DNA from: Propionispora hippei DSM 15287
Lineage (GTDB): Bacteria > Bacillota > Negativicutes > Propionisporales > Propionisporaceae
Assembly: GCF_900141835.1 (NCBI RefSeq)
Contig: NZ_FQZD01000018.1
Location: forward strand, 1 to 64,000
DNA: 64,000 nt
Reading direction: 5' to 3'
The notes beneath the pieces are model-generated. The model was given only the letters and a program-made list of their open reading frames with translations. It did no database searches and had not been told where the DNA came from. The position numbers and the translations under genes are program-made. This document shows positions 57,620-64,000 of the stretch, piece by piece (the stretch's first letter is position 1; each line of letters opens with the position of its first letter).

Positions 57620-59290
57620 ATGGCAACAGAATTGTTAATGCCCAAGCTGGGCATGACCATGGAAGAAGGGACCATTGTAAAATGGTTCAAGCAGGTCGGT
57701 GAGCAGGTAAAAGAAGGTGAAATCCTGCTGGAGATTATGACCGACAAGGTCAATATGGAAGTGGAAGCTCCGGCTACTGGCCAGGTGCTGGCTTTATTGG
57801 CACCGGAGGGGGCCGTGATTGAAGTTAATAAACCGATTGCCTATATCGGGCAGGCCGGTGAACAGGTTGGCGCGCCGCAAGCCGCTCCGGCAGCACCTGC
57901 CGCTGCCGGCAAGACCGACTATCAGGTGGTTGTTCTGGGCGGTGGACCGGGCGGTTATGTGGCCGCTATCCGGGCGGCCCAGTGCGGTCTGAAGACGGCC
58001 CTTATCGAGAAGGATTCCCTCGGCGGGACCTGCCTCAACCGGGGTTGCATTCCGACCAAAGCCTTGCTGCGAAGTGCCGAAGTCTATGAAACGATTAAAA
58101 AGGCCGGCGAGTTTGGTATTGCCGCCTCAAACGTTACCAGCGATATGAAAGCCGTATTTGCCCGTAAGGACCGCATCGTAAAAGGCTTGGTCGGCGGCAT
58201 CAAAGGTCTGCTGCAGGCCAATAAGGTGGATGTTTTTAACGGGGAAGGCAAGGCTATTAGCCCTAACCAACTGGAGATCACTCAAAAAGACGGGGTGAAA
58301 AAGATTTCAACCGAGAAGCTGATTATAGCTACCGGTTCGACTCCCTTTATGCCACCCATTCCCGGTGCGGACAATCCGGGGGTCATCACCAGTAATGAAG
58401 CGCTGGAACTGGGCAAGGTGCCGCAGTCGCTGGTTATTATCGGCGGCGGTGTCATTGGTCTGGAGTTTGCCTATATGATGCAGACCTTCGGAGCCAGGGT
58501 AACTATTATCGAAATGCTGCCCCGTATTCTGCCGATGGCTGATAAAGAAGTGGTGGACGTATTGGTGGGTTCTCTGAAAAAACAGGGTGTAACTATCTTC
58601 ACCAATGCCAAGGTCAATAAAATCAGCAAAACGGCCAGTGCGCTGGCGGTGGAATATGAGTTTGAAGGTGCGCTTCATACGGTAGAGGGTGAGAATGTAC
58701 TGGTATCTACTGGGCGGGCGGCTAACTTTACCGGTATTGAAGGCTTAGGCATTCATGAGAAAAAAGGTATTCCAGTCAATGAGAAAATGGAAACCAAGCT
58801 TCCCGGCGTTTATGCTATCGGCGACATTGCCAGCAAGATTCAATTGGCTCATGTGGCTTCAGCCCAAGGCATTGTGGCTGCCGAAAACGCTGCCGACATG
58901 AACTCTCATTACTCGGATAAAATCATTCCTTCCTGCATCTACACCAGTCCGGAAGTAGCCTGGGTCGGCATCAGCGAAGCGGAAGCGAAGGAAAAATATC
59001 AGGATATTAAAGTAGGTAAATTCCCCTTTAAGGCCAGCGGTAAAGCGATGGCCTACGGCGATACCGAAGGCTTTGTCAAAGTAGTTTGCGATGCCAAGTA
59101 TGGCGAAATACTGGGTGTCCATATTGTCGGACCCCATGCCACCGATCTGGTATCGGAAGGCGTACTGGCGCAGTCGCTGGAAGCAACGCTGGAAGAACTG
59201 GGCCACGCTATCCACCCCCATCCGACGCTTTCCGAAGCCCTGATGGAAGCGGCTCATGTAGCGATGGGACAGGGGATTCACTGGAAATAA
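57620..59290 (+). CDS. acoL: Dihydrolipoamide dehydrogenase E3 with N-terminal lipoyl domain
   Basis: This protein of 556 residues begins with a lipoyl domain almost identical to that of the E2 gene (MTDKVNMEVEAPATG). After a linker comes the flavoprotein: FAD motif VVVLGGGPGGYVAAIRAAQ, redox pair GGTCLNRGCIPTKALL, NAD motif VIIGGGVIGLEFAYM, ADP motif YAIGDIA and the catalytic HPHPTLSE. It reoxidises dihydrolipoyl groups with NAD+. The start is ATG 57620, because GGAGG (57608-57612) is seven bases away. ATG 57614 is too close. Confidence 0.94.
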   Translation: MATELLMPKLGMTMEEGTIVKWFKQVGEQVKEGEILLEIMTDKVNMEVEAPATGQVLALLAPEGAVIEVNKPIAYIGQAGEQVGAPQAAPAAPAAAGKTDYQVVVLGGGPGGYVAAIRAAQCGLKTALIEKDSLGGTCLNRGCIPTKALLRSAEVYETIKKAGEFGIAASNVTSDMKAVFARKDRIVKGLVGGIKGLLQANKVDVFNGEGKAISPNQLEITQKDGVKKISTEKLIIATGSTPFMPPIPGADNPGVITSNEALELGKVPQSLVIIGGGVIGLEFAYMMQTFGARVTIIEMLPRILPMADKEVVDVLVGSLKKQGVTIFTNAKVNKISKTASALAVEYEFEGALHTVEGENVLVSTGRAANFTGIEGLGIHEKKGIPVNEKMETKLPGVYAIGDIASKIQLAHVASAQGIVAAENAADMNSHYSDKIIPSCIYTSPEVAWVGISEAEAKEKYQDIKVGKFPFKASGKAMAYGDTEGFVKVVCDAKYGEILGVHIVGPHATDLVSEGVLAQSLEATLEELGHAIHPHPTLSEALMEAAHVAMGQGIHWK

Positions 59291-59298
59291 GCGGTTGT

Positions 59299-59462
59299 AG
59301 GGTGTGTCTTAGAACTAACGGAATGACCCATGGCGAGTGATTTTTGTGCCAGACGAGGCAAATTTTTGTAGAAATAGCGGTTCCTATTTCAAGAAAATTT
59401 AACGAAGTATGGCGCAAAAAGCAACGTCATGGAGCGTTTCGGATAGTTTTAAGACACGCCCT
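59299..59462. repeat. Palindromic MITE-like element, family D
   Basis: The ends are AGGGTGTGTCTTAGAACTA and, inverted, TAGTTTTAAGACACGCCCT. About 164 bp. The core AGAAATAGCGGTTCCTAT is shared with family A although the ends differ. It separates acoL from the lipoate gene. Confidence 0.85.
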
Positions 59463-59479
59463 GAATAGGAGGGTAAACC

Positions 59480-61009
59480 ATGCTTGTACTGAACTGGGGT
59501 CTGACTCCTTACCAACATGCCTGGCAGTTCCAGGAGAGCTATACCAAAGCGCGGCGGCAAGGCAAAGCTGACGAGGATGTGTTAGTGCTGCTGGAGCATC
59601 CGCCGGTCATTACGGTCGGGCGGAGTGGCGTGGATGGGCATATACTAGTCGACAGCCTGACGCTTAAAGAAAAACAGTGTGAAGTATATCATGTGGACCG
59701 GGGCGGCGATGTTACCTATCACGGGCCGGGTCAGTTGGTAGGCTATCCACTGCTTGATCTGAAGCGTTACGGTAAGGATGTCCATGCCTATGTTCACAAC
59801 CTGGAGGAAGTGATCATTCGCACGCTGGCCGATTTCGGCATCATCGCCGGACGGGATGAGAAATATACCGGTGTGTGGGTTGGTGAGGACAAAATTTGCG
59901 CCATCGGGATCGGGGCGCGCAACTGGCTCAGTTTTCATGGGTTTGCCTTGAATATAGACGCCGATTTATCGTACTTTTCCTTTATTACTCCCTGCGGCAT
60001 TCGAGGCCGGGGCGTAACCAGCATGGAAAAACTGCTGGGAGCAGCTCCTGCTATGCAGGAAGTGCGCAGCCGTCTGATCGCTCATTTCCAAGCGGTTTTT
60101 CAGATTGCTGCCGTGACAGAAACCGATGGCCGCTGGCTGGGCGATACCCGTCCGCCATCCTGGCTTAAAGGACGGGTCGCCAGTAACCAAAATGCCAGCG
60201 AGGTTCACGGTATGCTGGATGAACTGGCTCTAAATACCGTTTGCTCCGGTGCACATTGCCCGAATATGGGGGAGTGCTATGCCAGCCGCACAGCTACCTT
60301 TATGATTCTGGGCAGCCAGTGTACGCGGCAGTGCCGTTTCTGTGCCGTGCAAAAGGGCCAGGTGCAGCCGGTGGATGCGGGAGAACCCGAACGGGTAGCC
60401 CACATGATAAAACGGCTGGGTCTGCAGTATGCAGTTATCACTTCGGTAACCCGTGATGACTTACCGGATGGCGGTGCCGAGCATTTTGCCCGTACGATTG
60501 AGGCCATCCGGCGAATTTCACCCGGCACGCTGATTGAAGTATTAATTCCCGATCTGCAAGGTAACGAAGCGGCACTGGATACGGTCATTGCCGCCCGGCC
60601 GGAAGTCATTAACCATAATGTGGAGACCGTGCCTGCCCTCTATAGCGAGGTTCGCCCGCAGGCTAACTATCAACGGTCTCTGGCCGTATTGGACTATGTG
60701 AAACGCCAAGCCCCTCACATTAAGACCAAATCGGGCATTATGGTTGGGTTGGGGGAAACCCCGGCTCAAGTGGCTGCTGTTCTGGCCGATCTTCGATCTA
60801 TTGGCTGTGACTTCCTGACCGTAGGGCAATATCTGGCACCGTCAGCTCAGCATATTGCCATCAAAGAATATGTCGCACCCGAACAATTCGTGCACTACCG
60901 GGAACTGGCGGAAAGCTTCGGCTTCCTCCACGCCGCCAGCGGCCCCCTGGTGCGCTCCTCCTACCGGGCGGCGGACGGGTTCTTTCAGAAGGAAAGACTT
61001 TCGTCCTGA
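59480..61009 (+). CDS. lipBA: Fused octanoyltransferase-lipoyl synthase (LipB-LipA)
   Basis: This protein of 509 residues joins two enzymes of lipoate synthesis. Residues 1 to about 215 are LipB: DRGGDVTYHGPGQLVGYPLL, the catalytic Lys in EDKICAIGIGAR, FHGFALNIDADLSYF and the nucleophile Cys in TPCGI. From about 220 it is LipA: auxiliary cluster CSGAHCPNMGEC, radical-SAM motif CTRQCRFCAV and the C-terminal RSSYRA ligand. LipB moves octanoate from ACP to a lipoyl domain and LipA inserts two sulfurs. The neighbouring aco operon supplies two lipoyl-domain substrates. ATG 59480 follows TAGGAGGG. No frameshift signs at the junction. Confidence 0.95.
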   Translation: MLVLNWGLTPYQHAWQFQESYTKARRQGKADEDVLVLLEHPPVITVGRSGVDGHILVDSLTLKEKQCEVYHVDRGGDVTYHGPGQLVGYPLLDLKRYGKDVHAYVHNLEEVIIRTLADFGIIAGRDEKYTGVWVGEDKICAIGIGARNWLSFHGFALNIDADLSYFSFITPCGIRGRGVTSMEKLLGAAPAMQEVRSRLIAHFQAVFQIAAVTETDGRWLGDTRPPSWLKGRVASNQNASEVHGMLDELALNTVCSGAHCPNMGECYASRTATFMILGSQCTRQCRFCAVQKGQVQPVDAGEPERVAHMIKRLGLQYAVITSVTRDDLPDGGAEHFARTIEAIRRISPGTLIEVLIPDLQGNEAALDTVIAARPEVINHNVETVPALYSEVRPQANYQRSLAVLDYVKRQAPHIKTKSGIMVGLGETPAQVAAVLADLRSIGCDFLTVGQYLAPSAQHIAIKEYVAPEQFVHYRELAESFGFLHAASGPLVRSSYRAADGFFQKERLSS

Positions 61010-61030
61010 TTGCTGAACATTGATTAAATA

Positions 61031-61086
61031 AAAATAAGGCCCTGTCTACGACATTACATTGAAGTCGCAGACAGGGCCTTATTTAT
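61031..61086. terminator. Bidirectional terminator after the lipoate gene
   Basis: AATAAGGCCCTGTCT pairs with AGACAGGGCCTTATT, with an inner CGAC/GTCG pair. It ends the plus-strand lipoate gene and the minus-strand small gene. A related hairpin lies at 61491-61550. Confidence 0.85.
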
Positions 61087-61097
61087 TGTTACCGTAG

Positions 61098-61307
61098 TCA
61101 AATATTATCATTGATTTTCCAACGACCATTCTCATAGGTAATCAAACCAGCGAATTCCAATTGGTCCGGGGCTTGTCTCAAACCGGTTAGTTTGCTGTAG
61201 ACGATTGCGTAATCTCCTGATGTAGGAAAGAGCTTATCACAGGTTTCCACTTGGTATTCCCAGTTGCAAATAATATTGGTAAGAGCCTGATGTAATAAAG
61301 AATCCAC
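61098..61307 (-). CDS. Small protein of unknown function (SnoaL/NTF2-like size)
   Basis: This protein of 69 residues (71 if ATG 61313 is used) contains KLFPTSGDYAIVYSKLTGLR and ends FAGLITYENGRWKINDNI, a strand-rich pattern that ends like small NTF2-type or lipocalin-like folds. The start is more likely GTG 61307, because AAGGAG lies about seven bases before it. Function not recognised. Confidence 0.6.
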   Translation of the reverse strand: MDSLLHQALTNIICNWEYQVETCDKLFPTSGDYAIVYSKLTGLRQAPDQLEFAGLITYENGRWKINDNI

Positions 61308-61490
61308 GTGCATTCTCCTTTTTATTTTTACTAAGCAATATTATATTAAAAATAATTTCCAGATAATAGTATGAAGATAGATTATATAATATTTTTTTGT
61401 TTGGTTTATTAGATTAGTCTTTGGATATATCAAGGAATGTGCTCTTTCAAAAGAAATGATTTTTGTCATAATTAGGCATTTAGTTAAAGA

Positions 61491-61550
61491 ACAATAAGGT
61501 CTTGGCTACGACACGCAATAAATCGTAATCAAGGCCTTATTGTCATTTTT
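61491..61550 (+). terminator. Terminator-like hairpin in a gene-free stretch
   Basis: ACAATAAGGTCTTG pairs with CAAGGCCTTATTGT, followed by CATTTTTTG. It resembles the 61031-61086 hairpin, including CTACGACA in the loop side. No plus-strand gene precedes it. The remainder of 61314-61728 is AT-rich and I see nothing else in it. Confidence 0.5.
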
Positions 61551-61728
61551 TGCAGAAAAATGTAAAAAAGATAATAAAATGAAGTTAAATCCAACAAAGG
61601 AATATAATGGAATACGTAGAAATTTTGTAATGGGATAGTTTCAAATCAATTTCAAAGAATTATATGATATGGAAGCGAAGAACGGTAGGCTGTATCTGGA
61701 CACTTGGTCTGCCTGGAGATGGTAGTGT

Positions 61729-61762
61729 AACCGCCCATTTCTTTTTAGAGAGGGGCGGTTTT
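61729..61762 (+). terminator. Terminator-like hairpin upstream of the CPBP gene
   Basis: AACCGCCC pairs with GGGCGGTT, followed by TTCATTT. As no gene lies upstream on this strand it may be a leader hairpin or mark the end of a lost gene. Confidence 0.45.
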
Positions 61763-61829
61763 CATTTATGGAAATGTAGTATGCAGTTTTAGAAATCTTT
61801 AACTTTAAAAAAGAGTGGAGAAATTAGTC

Positions 61830-62465
61830 ATGACCAATGAATTGGAACGTAAAAGAGAATGGAAAGGTCTGATATTTTTTGTTTTTTTTGTATATGGGAT
61901 ATGGACTGTGTACAGTCTTGCAATGATTTTTCTTTTTCTTGATCAAAAAAGTTTTGTCTGGATTCTCCATAATTATGGGGTGAGCCAAATTGTTTTTACA
62001 GGATTACCTATTTTTTATTATTTAAAATTTATAGAAAAAGTTGATATTAATTATTTAAAATTCAATAACATTAACAAGAGAGGTTTAATAGTATTAGTAA
62101 CTTTTATTGCTATTGAATTTGCAATTCACTTAATAAGAATAAATCGAGAGCAGATGGTGAATTATGGTTCTTTTATTTTTTTAAATCAATGGACTAAAGG
62201 AATCATAATATCAAGTCTTATGGATGAAATATTATACAGAGGGGTGATTTTACAAAAACTTATGAAGCTCATGCCCTTCTGGATTGCTAATATAGTCGTT
62301 ACTTTAGTAGAGATAGCATTATACAGGCCTGGAAATGCTATTGTTTGGTTGGATAATTTTATAGGTGGGATCATGTTTGGTTACGTGTTTAAAAAATCAA
62401 ATTCTTTATGGGGGGCAATCTTAGCACACGCTGCATTTAATTTTATTAACATATACATTCATTAG
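61830..62465 (+). CDS. CPBP (CAAX/Abi)-family membrane protein with degenerate active site
   Basis: This protein of 211 residues has about six to seven hydrophobic segments. The family's first motif EExxxR reads DEILYR (Asp for the first Glu). The second motif FxxxH is not present (VEIALYRPGN, with Tyr where His is expected). The third, HxxxN/B, is present as HAAFNF. It may therefore be inactive as a protease or divergent. The start ATG 61830 follows GTGGAG. The gene is very AT-rich compared with genes to the left. Relatives include bacteriocin self-immunity proteins. Confidence 0.75.
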   Translation: MTNELERKREWKGLIFFVFFVYGIWTVYSLAMIFLFLDQKSFVWILHNYGVSQIVFTGLPIFYYLKFIEKVDINYLKFNNINKRGLIVLVTFIAIEFAIHLIRINREQMVNYGSFIFLNQWTKGIIISSLMDEILYRGVILQKLMKLMPFWIANIVVTLVEIALYRPGNAIVWLDNFIGGIMFGYVFKKSNSLWGAILAHAAFNFINIYIH

Positions 62466-62515
62466 TAAGATATTATTCATTAATTTTGATGAGTGAAGAA
62501 TAGAGGAGGATTTTT

Positions 62516-62779
62516 TTGTCTTCTAAAGTTTGGGTATGTGGTGTCATTGCTTTAAAATTGACCTGGTTATCCTATCCCTTAGCGGCGTATGTTGGGCTGC
62601 GATTTCAAGAAATTATAGGGATGCAGATGGTTTTTCCTTTGGTATTTCTTTTTTTCTTGATGTTGATCATTACTTTTTGTGAAGGGTTTAGCTTTTTATA
62701 TAATAAAGTAAAAGGTAGAGAGCAAACGATAGCGCTAATTTATGACGAAAAAGAAAATGAGCAGTCTGATTTTATTTGA
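62516..62779 (+). CDS. Small membrane protein, unknown function
   Basis: This protein of 87 residues has two hydrophobic segments (about 8-25 and 38-60) and a charged C-terminus. It starts with TTG 62516, placed eight bases after AGAGGAGG. AT-rich. Its end overlaps the next reading frame by 38 bases, suggesting that the two are co-translated. Confidence 0.6.
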   Translation: MSSKVWVCGVIALKLTWLSYPLAAYVGLRFQEIIGMQMVFPLVFLFFLMLIITFCEGFSFLYNKVKGREQTIALIYDEKENEQSDFI

Positions 62780-63119
62780 AAAGAAAACAAGGTCCAACAT
62801 GTCGTTTTATTATCAGTTAGTAAAGAAACAGGGGGAAATACGTTGGTATGGGTCCTGCTTCTTTGAACAAAAGACGATAACGGCAATAGAAATATTTGCG
62901 GATGGTTCTGATGATTGTCCGGTCATGAAAGCTGTTCAAAGTTCCGGTGAAGTTTTTTCGGTCTATGACCAAGAATTTCTTAGCGGATATATAGCGGAAG
63001 AAGATACTGATATTATTTTTAGCAATTCAGATGATAAACAAATCTTGCTGGCTGCCAAGAAAGAAATTAAAGATGAAGAAGCACAGGCGATGGATAATAT
63101 CCTTTTTCTTGGGATTTGA
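62742..63119 (+). CDS. Hypothetical acidic protein
   Basis: This protein of up to 125 residues is soluble and acidic toward the end (KEIKDEEAQAMDN). The part from ATG 62799 (MSFYYQLVKKQGEIRWYGSC) looks like a small beta-rich domain. The start is uncertain among ATG 62742, 62757 and 62799, and none has a strong ribosome site. Coupling to the preceding overlapping gene may serve instead. AT-rich. No family recognised. Confidence 0.5.
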   Translation: MTKKKMSSLILFEKKTRSNMSFYYQLVKKQGEIRWYGSCFFEQKTITAIEIFADGSDDCPVMKAVQSSGEVFSVYDQEFLSGYIAEEDTDIIFSNSDDKQILLAAKKEIKDEEAQAMDNILFLGI

Positions 63120-63393
63120 CACCATCCTTTAATAAAAACGGAAATTGTTATGTTTTGCGCGGGCGGGAAGGGCTGGTAGGGGGGAAGTATTATGTTGGAT
63201 TGCAAAATCTGGAGTTAGTAGAAGCTTGAGCTATTGATGATTTTACCATGAAGCTAATTATGTTGATTATTATAATTCTTGACAATCGTCATAATAACTA
63301 TTTTATTTGATCAAAGATGAAGATATTTAGAAGGATTAGAACCTACTAGCAAGCCTTAAGCTATAATATTTTTTTGCAGGAGGCGGGACAAAG

Positions 63394-63966
63394 ATGGCCT
63401 ATCAACTTACTTATCTAGATGTTTTACAGGCATTGTTTATACCTTTTAATATGTCCTTTTGGGCATTAAATATGGGAATATATATCATTATTGGTTTTAT
63501 TCTATGGCGTGGGACAATATCGATGAAAAAATGGTATAGAGTTATGCTGGTATTAGCCAGTGTTATTATATTTTTGCTGGCTATGTTTTTAGTTGGAGTC
63601 AGTAATGAAGGGGATGGCTGGCAACTGTCGGAGCAAGAAATTAGGATAAAAGCCTGGCCGATTGAAGAGACTGCCGATTTGAAGACTGTCCAGATTGCCT
63701 TGGTGAGTCCGTGGAGCGAATGGCAGCCGACCTTGCGGACCAATGGATATAGTGTTCCTGGGTTGTCAACGGGATGGTTCAAGCTTCGTAATGGAAAAAA
63801 AGCGGCTATTTTCTATCATCAGAATCCACCGGATATGCTGCTGCTAAAGTCCGGTGATACTTACTATATTCTGGCTCATCCGGGTGTCCGGGAATTGTAT
63901 ATGAAACTTCTACAACAAGGAGTGAAAAAGTATGATTTATCAATTTCCCAAGTCGCCTTTAGATAG
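63394..63966 (+). CDS. Membrane protein with bacterial PH-like domain
   Basis: This protein of 190 residues has two hydrophobic segments (about 22-40 and 48-67) followed by an outside or cytosolic domain with GLSTGWFKLRNGKKAAIFYH, LLLKSGDTYYILAHPG and a final helix. This pattern resembles bacterial pleckstrin-homology-type domains (PF10882 class), a tentative match. ATG 63394 follows CAGGAGGCGG. The intergenic region before it (63120-63393) is AT-rich, with a possible TTGACA at 63279 and no clear gene. Confidence 0.65.
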   Translation: MAYQLTYLDVLQALFIPFNMSFWALNMGIYIIIGFILWRGTISMKKWYRVMLVLASVIIFLLAMFLVGVSNEGDGWQLSEQEIRIKAWPIEETADLKTVQIALVSPWSEWQPTLRTNGYSVPGLSTGWFKLRNGKKAAIFYHQNPPDMLLLKSGDTYYILAHPGVRELYMKLLQQGVKKYDLSISQVAFR

Positions 63967-64000
63967 AATGGCCTGTTTTTCTACAGTCAGTTCTTTTGCC

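Overview
The window looks like a chromosome segment of a spore-forming, strictly anaerobic, diderm Firmicute of the class Negativicutes, probably Sporomusaceae. This placement is inferred from gene content. The signs are a giant BclA-type collagen-like spore-surface protein, a Tat-exported [FeFe]-hydrogenase, pyruvate:ferredoxin oxidoreductase, a complex I operon without NADH-input subunits, a BirA box, T-box and M-box of Firmicutes type, and strong GGAGG ribosome binding sites. Most of the window has moderate G+C. The last 2.5 kb is clearly AT-rich and looks acquired.

Layout. 1-5.7 kb: a minus-strand collagen-like gene of more than 1,900 codons that runs off the left edge. 6-10.4 kb: an extracytoplasmic [FeFe]-hydrogenase lipoprotein, a four-cluster ferredoxin subunit and an NrfD-type membrane subunit behind a possible attenuator, then a small membrane protein behind four 11-bp-spaced TTCA(T/C) repeats. 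10.4-16.9 kb: a D-2-hydroxyacid dehydrogenase, RarD, a thioredoxin-like protein, and a MarR regulator divergent from a MacAB-like exporter. 17-20.2 kb: a BirA-boxed operon bioY-thiolase-acyl-CoA ligase. 20.3-24.2 kb: STAS protein, secreted proteins, a lipoprotein and NudC. 24.5-30.4 kb: a nucleoid-associated protein, a candidate structured RNA gene, and a T-box leader in front of pyruvate:ferredoxin oxidoreductase. 30.9-33.7 kb: alkaline phosphatase and a YibE/F protein. 33.7-37.2 kb: an ABC transporter behind an M-box magnesium riboswitch. 37.4-42 kb: a small protein, an ABC-F ATPase and topoisomerase III. 42.7-52.4 kb: nuoABCDHIJKLMN. 53.2-61 kb: a SorC-type regulator, an acetoin dehydrogenase operon (acoABCL) and a fused lipoate-synthesis gene (LipB-LipA). 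61-64 kb: small AT-rich hypothetical and membrane genes.

How the parts fit together. Pyruvate:ferredoxin oxidoreductase makes reduced ferredoxin. The eleven-subunit complex I without NuoEFG could oxidise ferredoxin against quinone. The outer-face hydrogenase with its NrfD partner could feed or draw electrons from the same quinone pool. The acetoin dehydrogenase needs lipoyl groups on both its E2 and its E3, and the LipB-LipA fusion just downstream could supply them.

The most notable signals are regulatory and repetitive. They are an M-box in front of a NitT/TauT-like ABC transporter, a T-box in front of pyruvate:ferredoxin oxidoreductase, a possible new structured RNA with its own promoter, terminator and end-pairing helix, a bipartite operator shared by the SorC regulator gene and the aco operon, and a superfamily of 130-170 bp palindromic MITE-like elements with different ends but related cores, scattered through at least nine intergenic regions.
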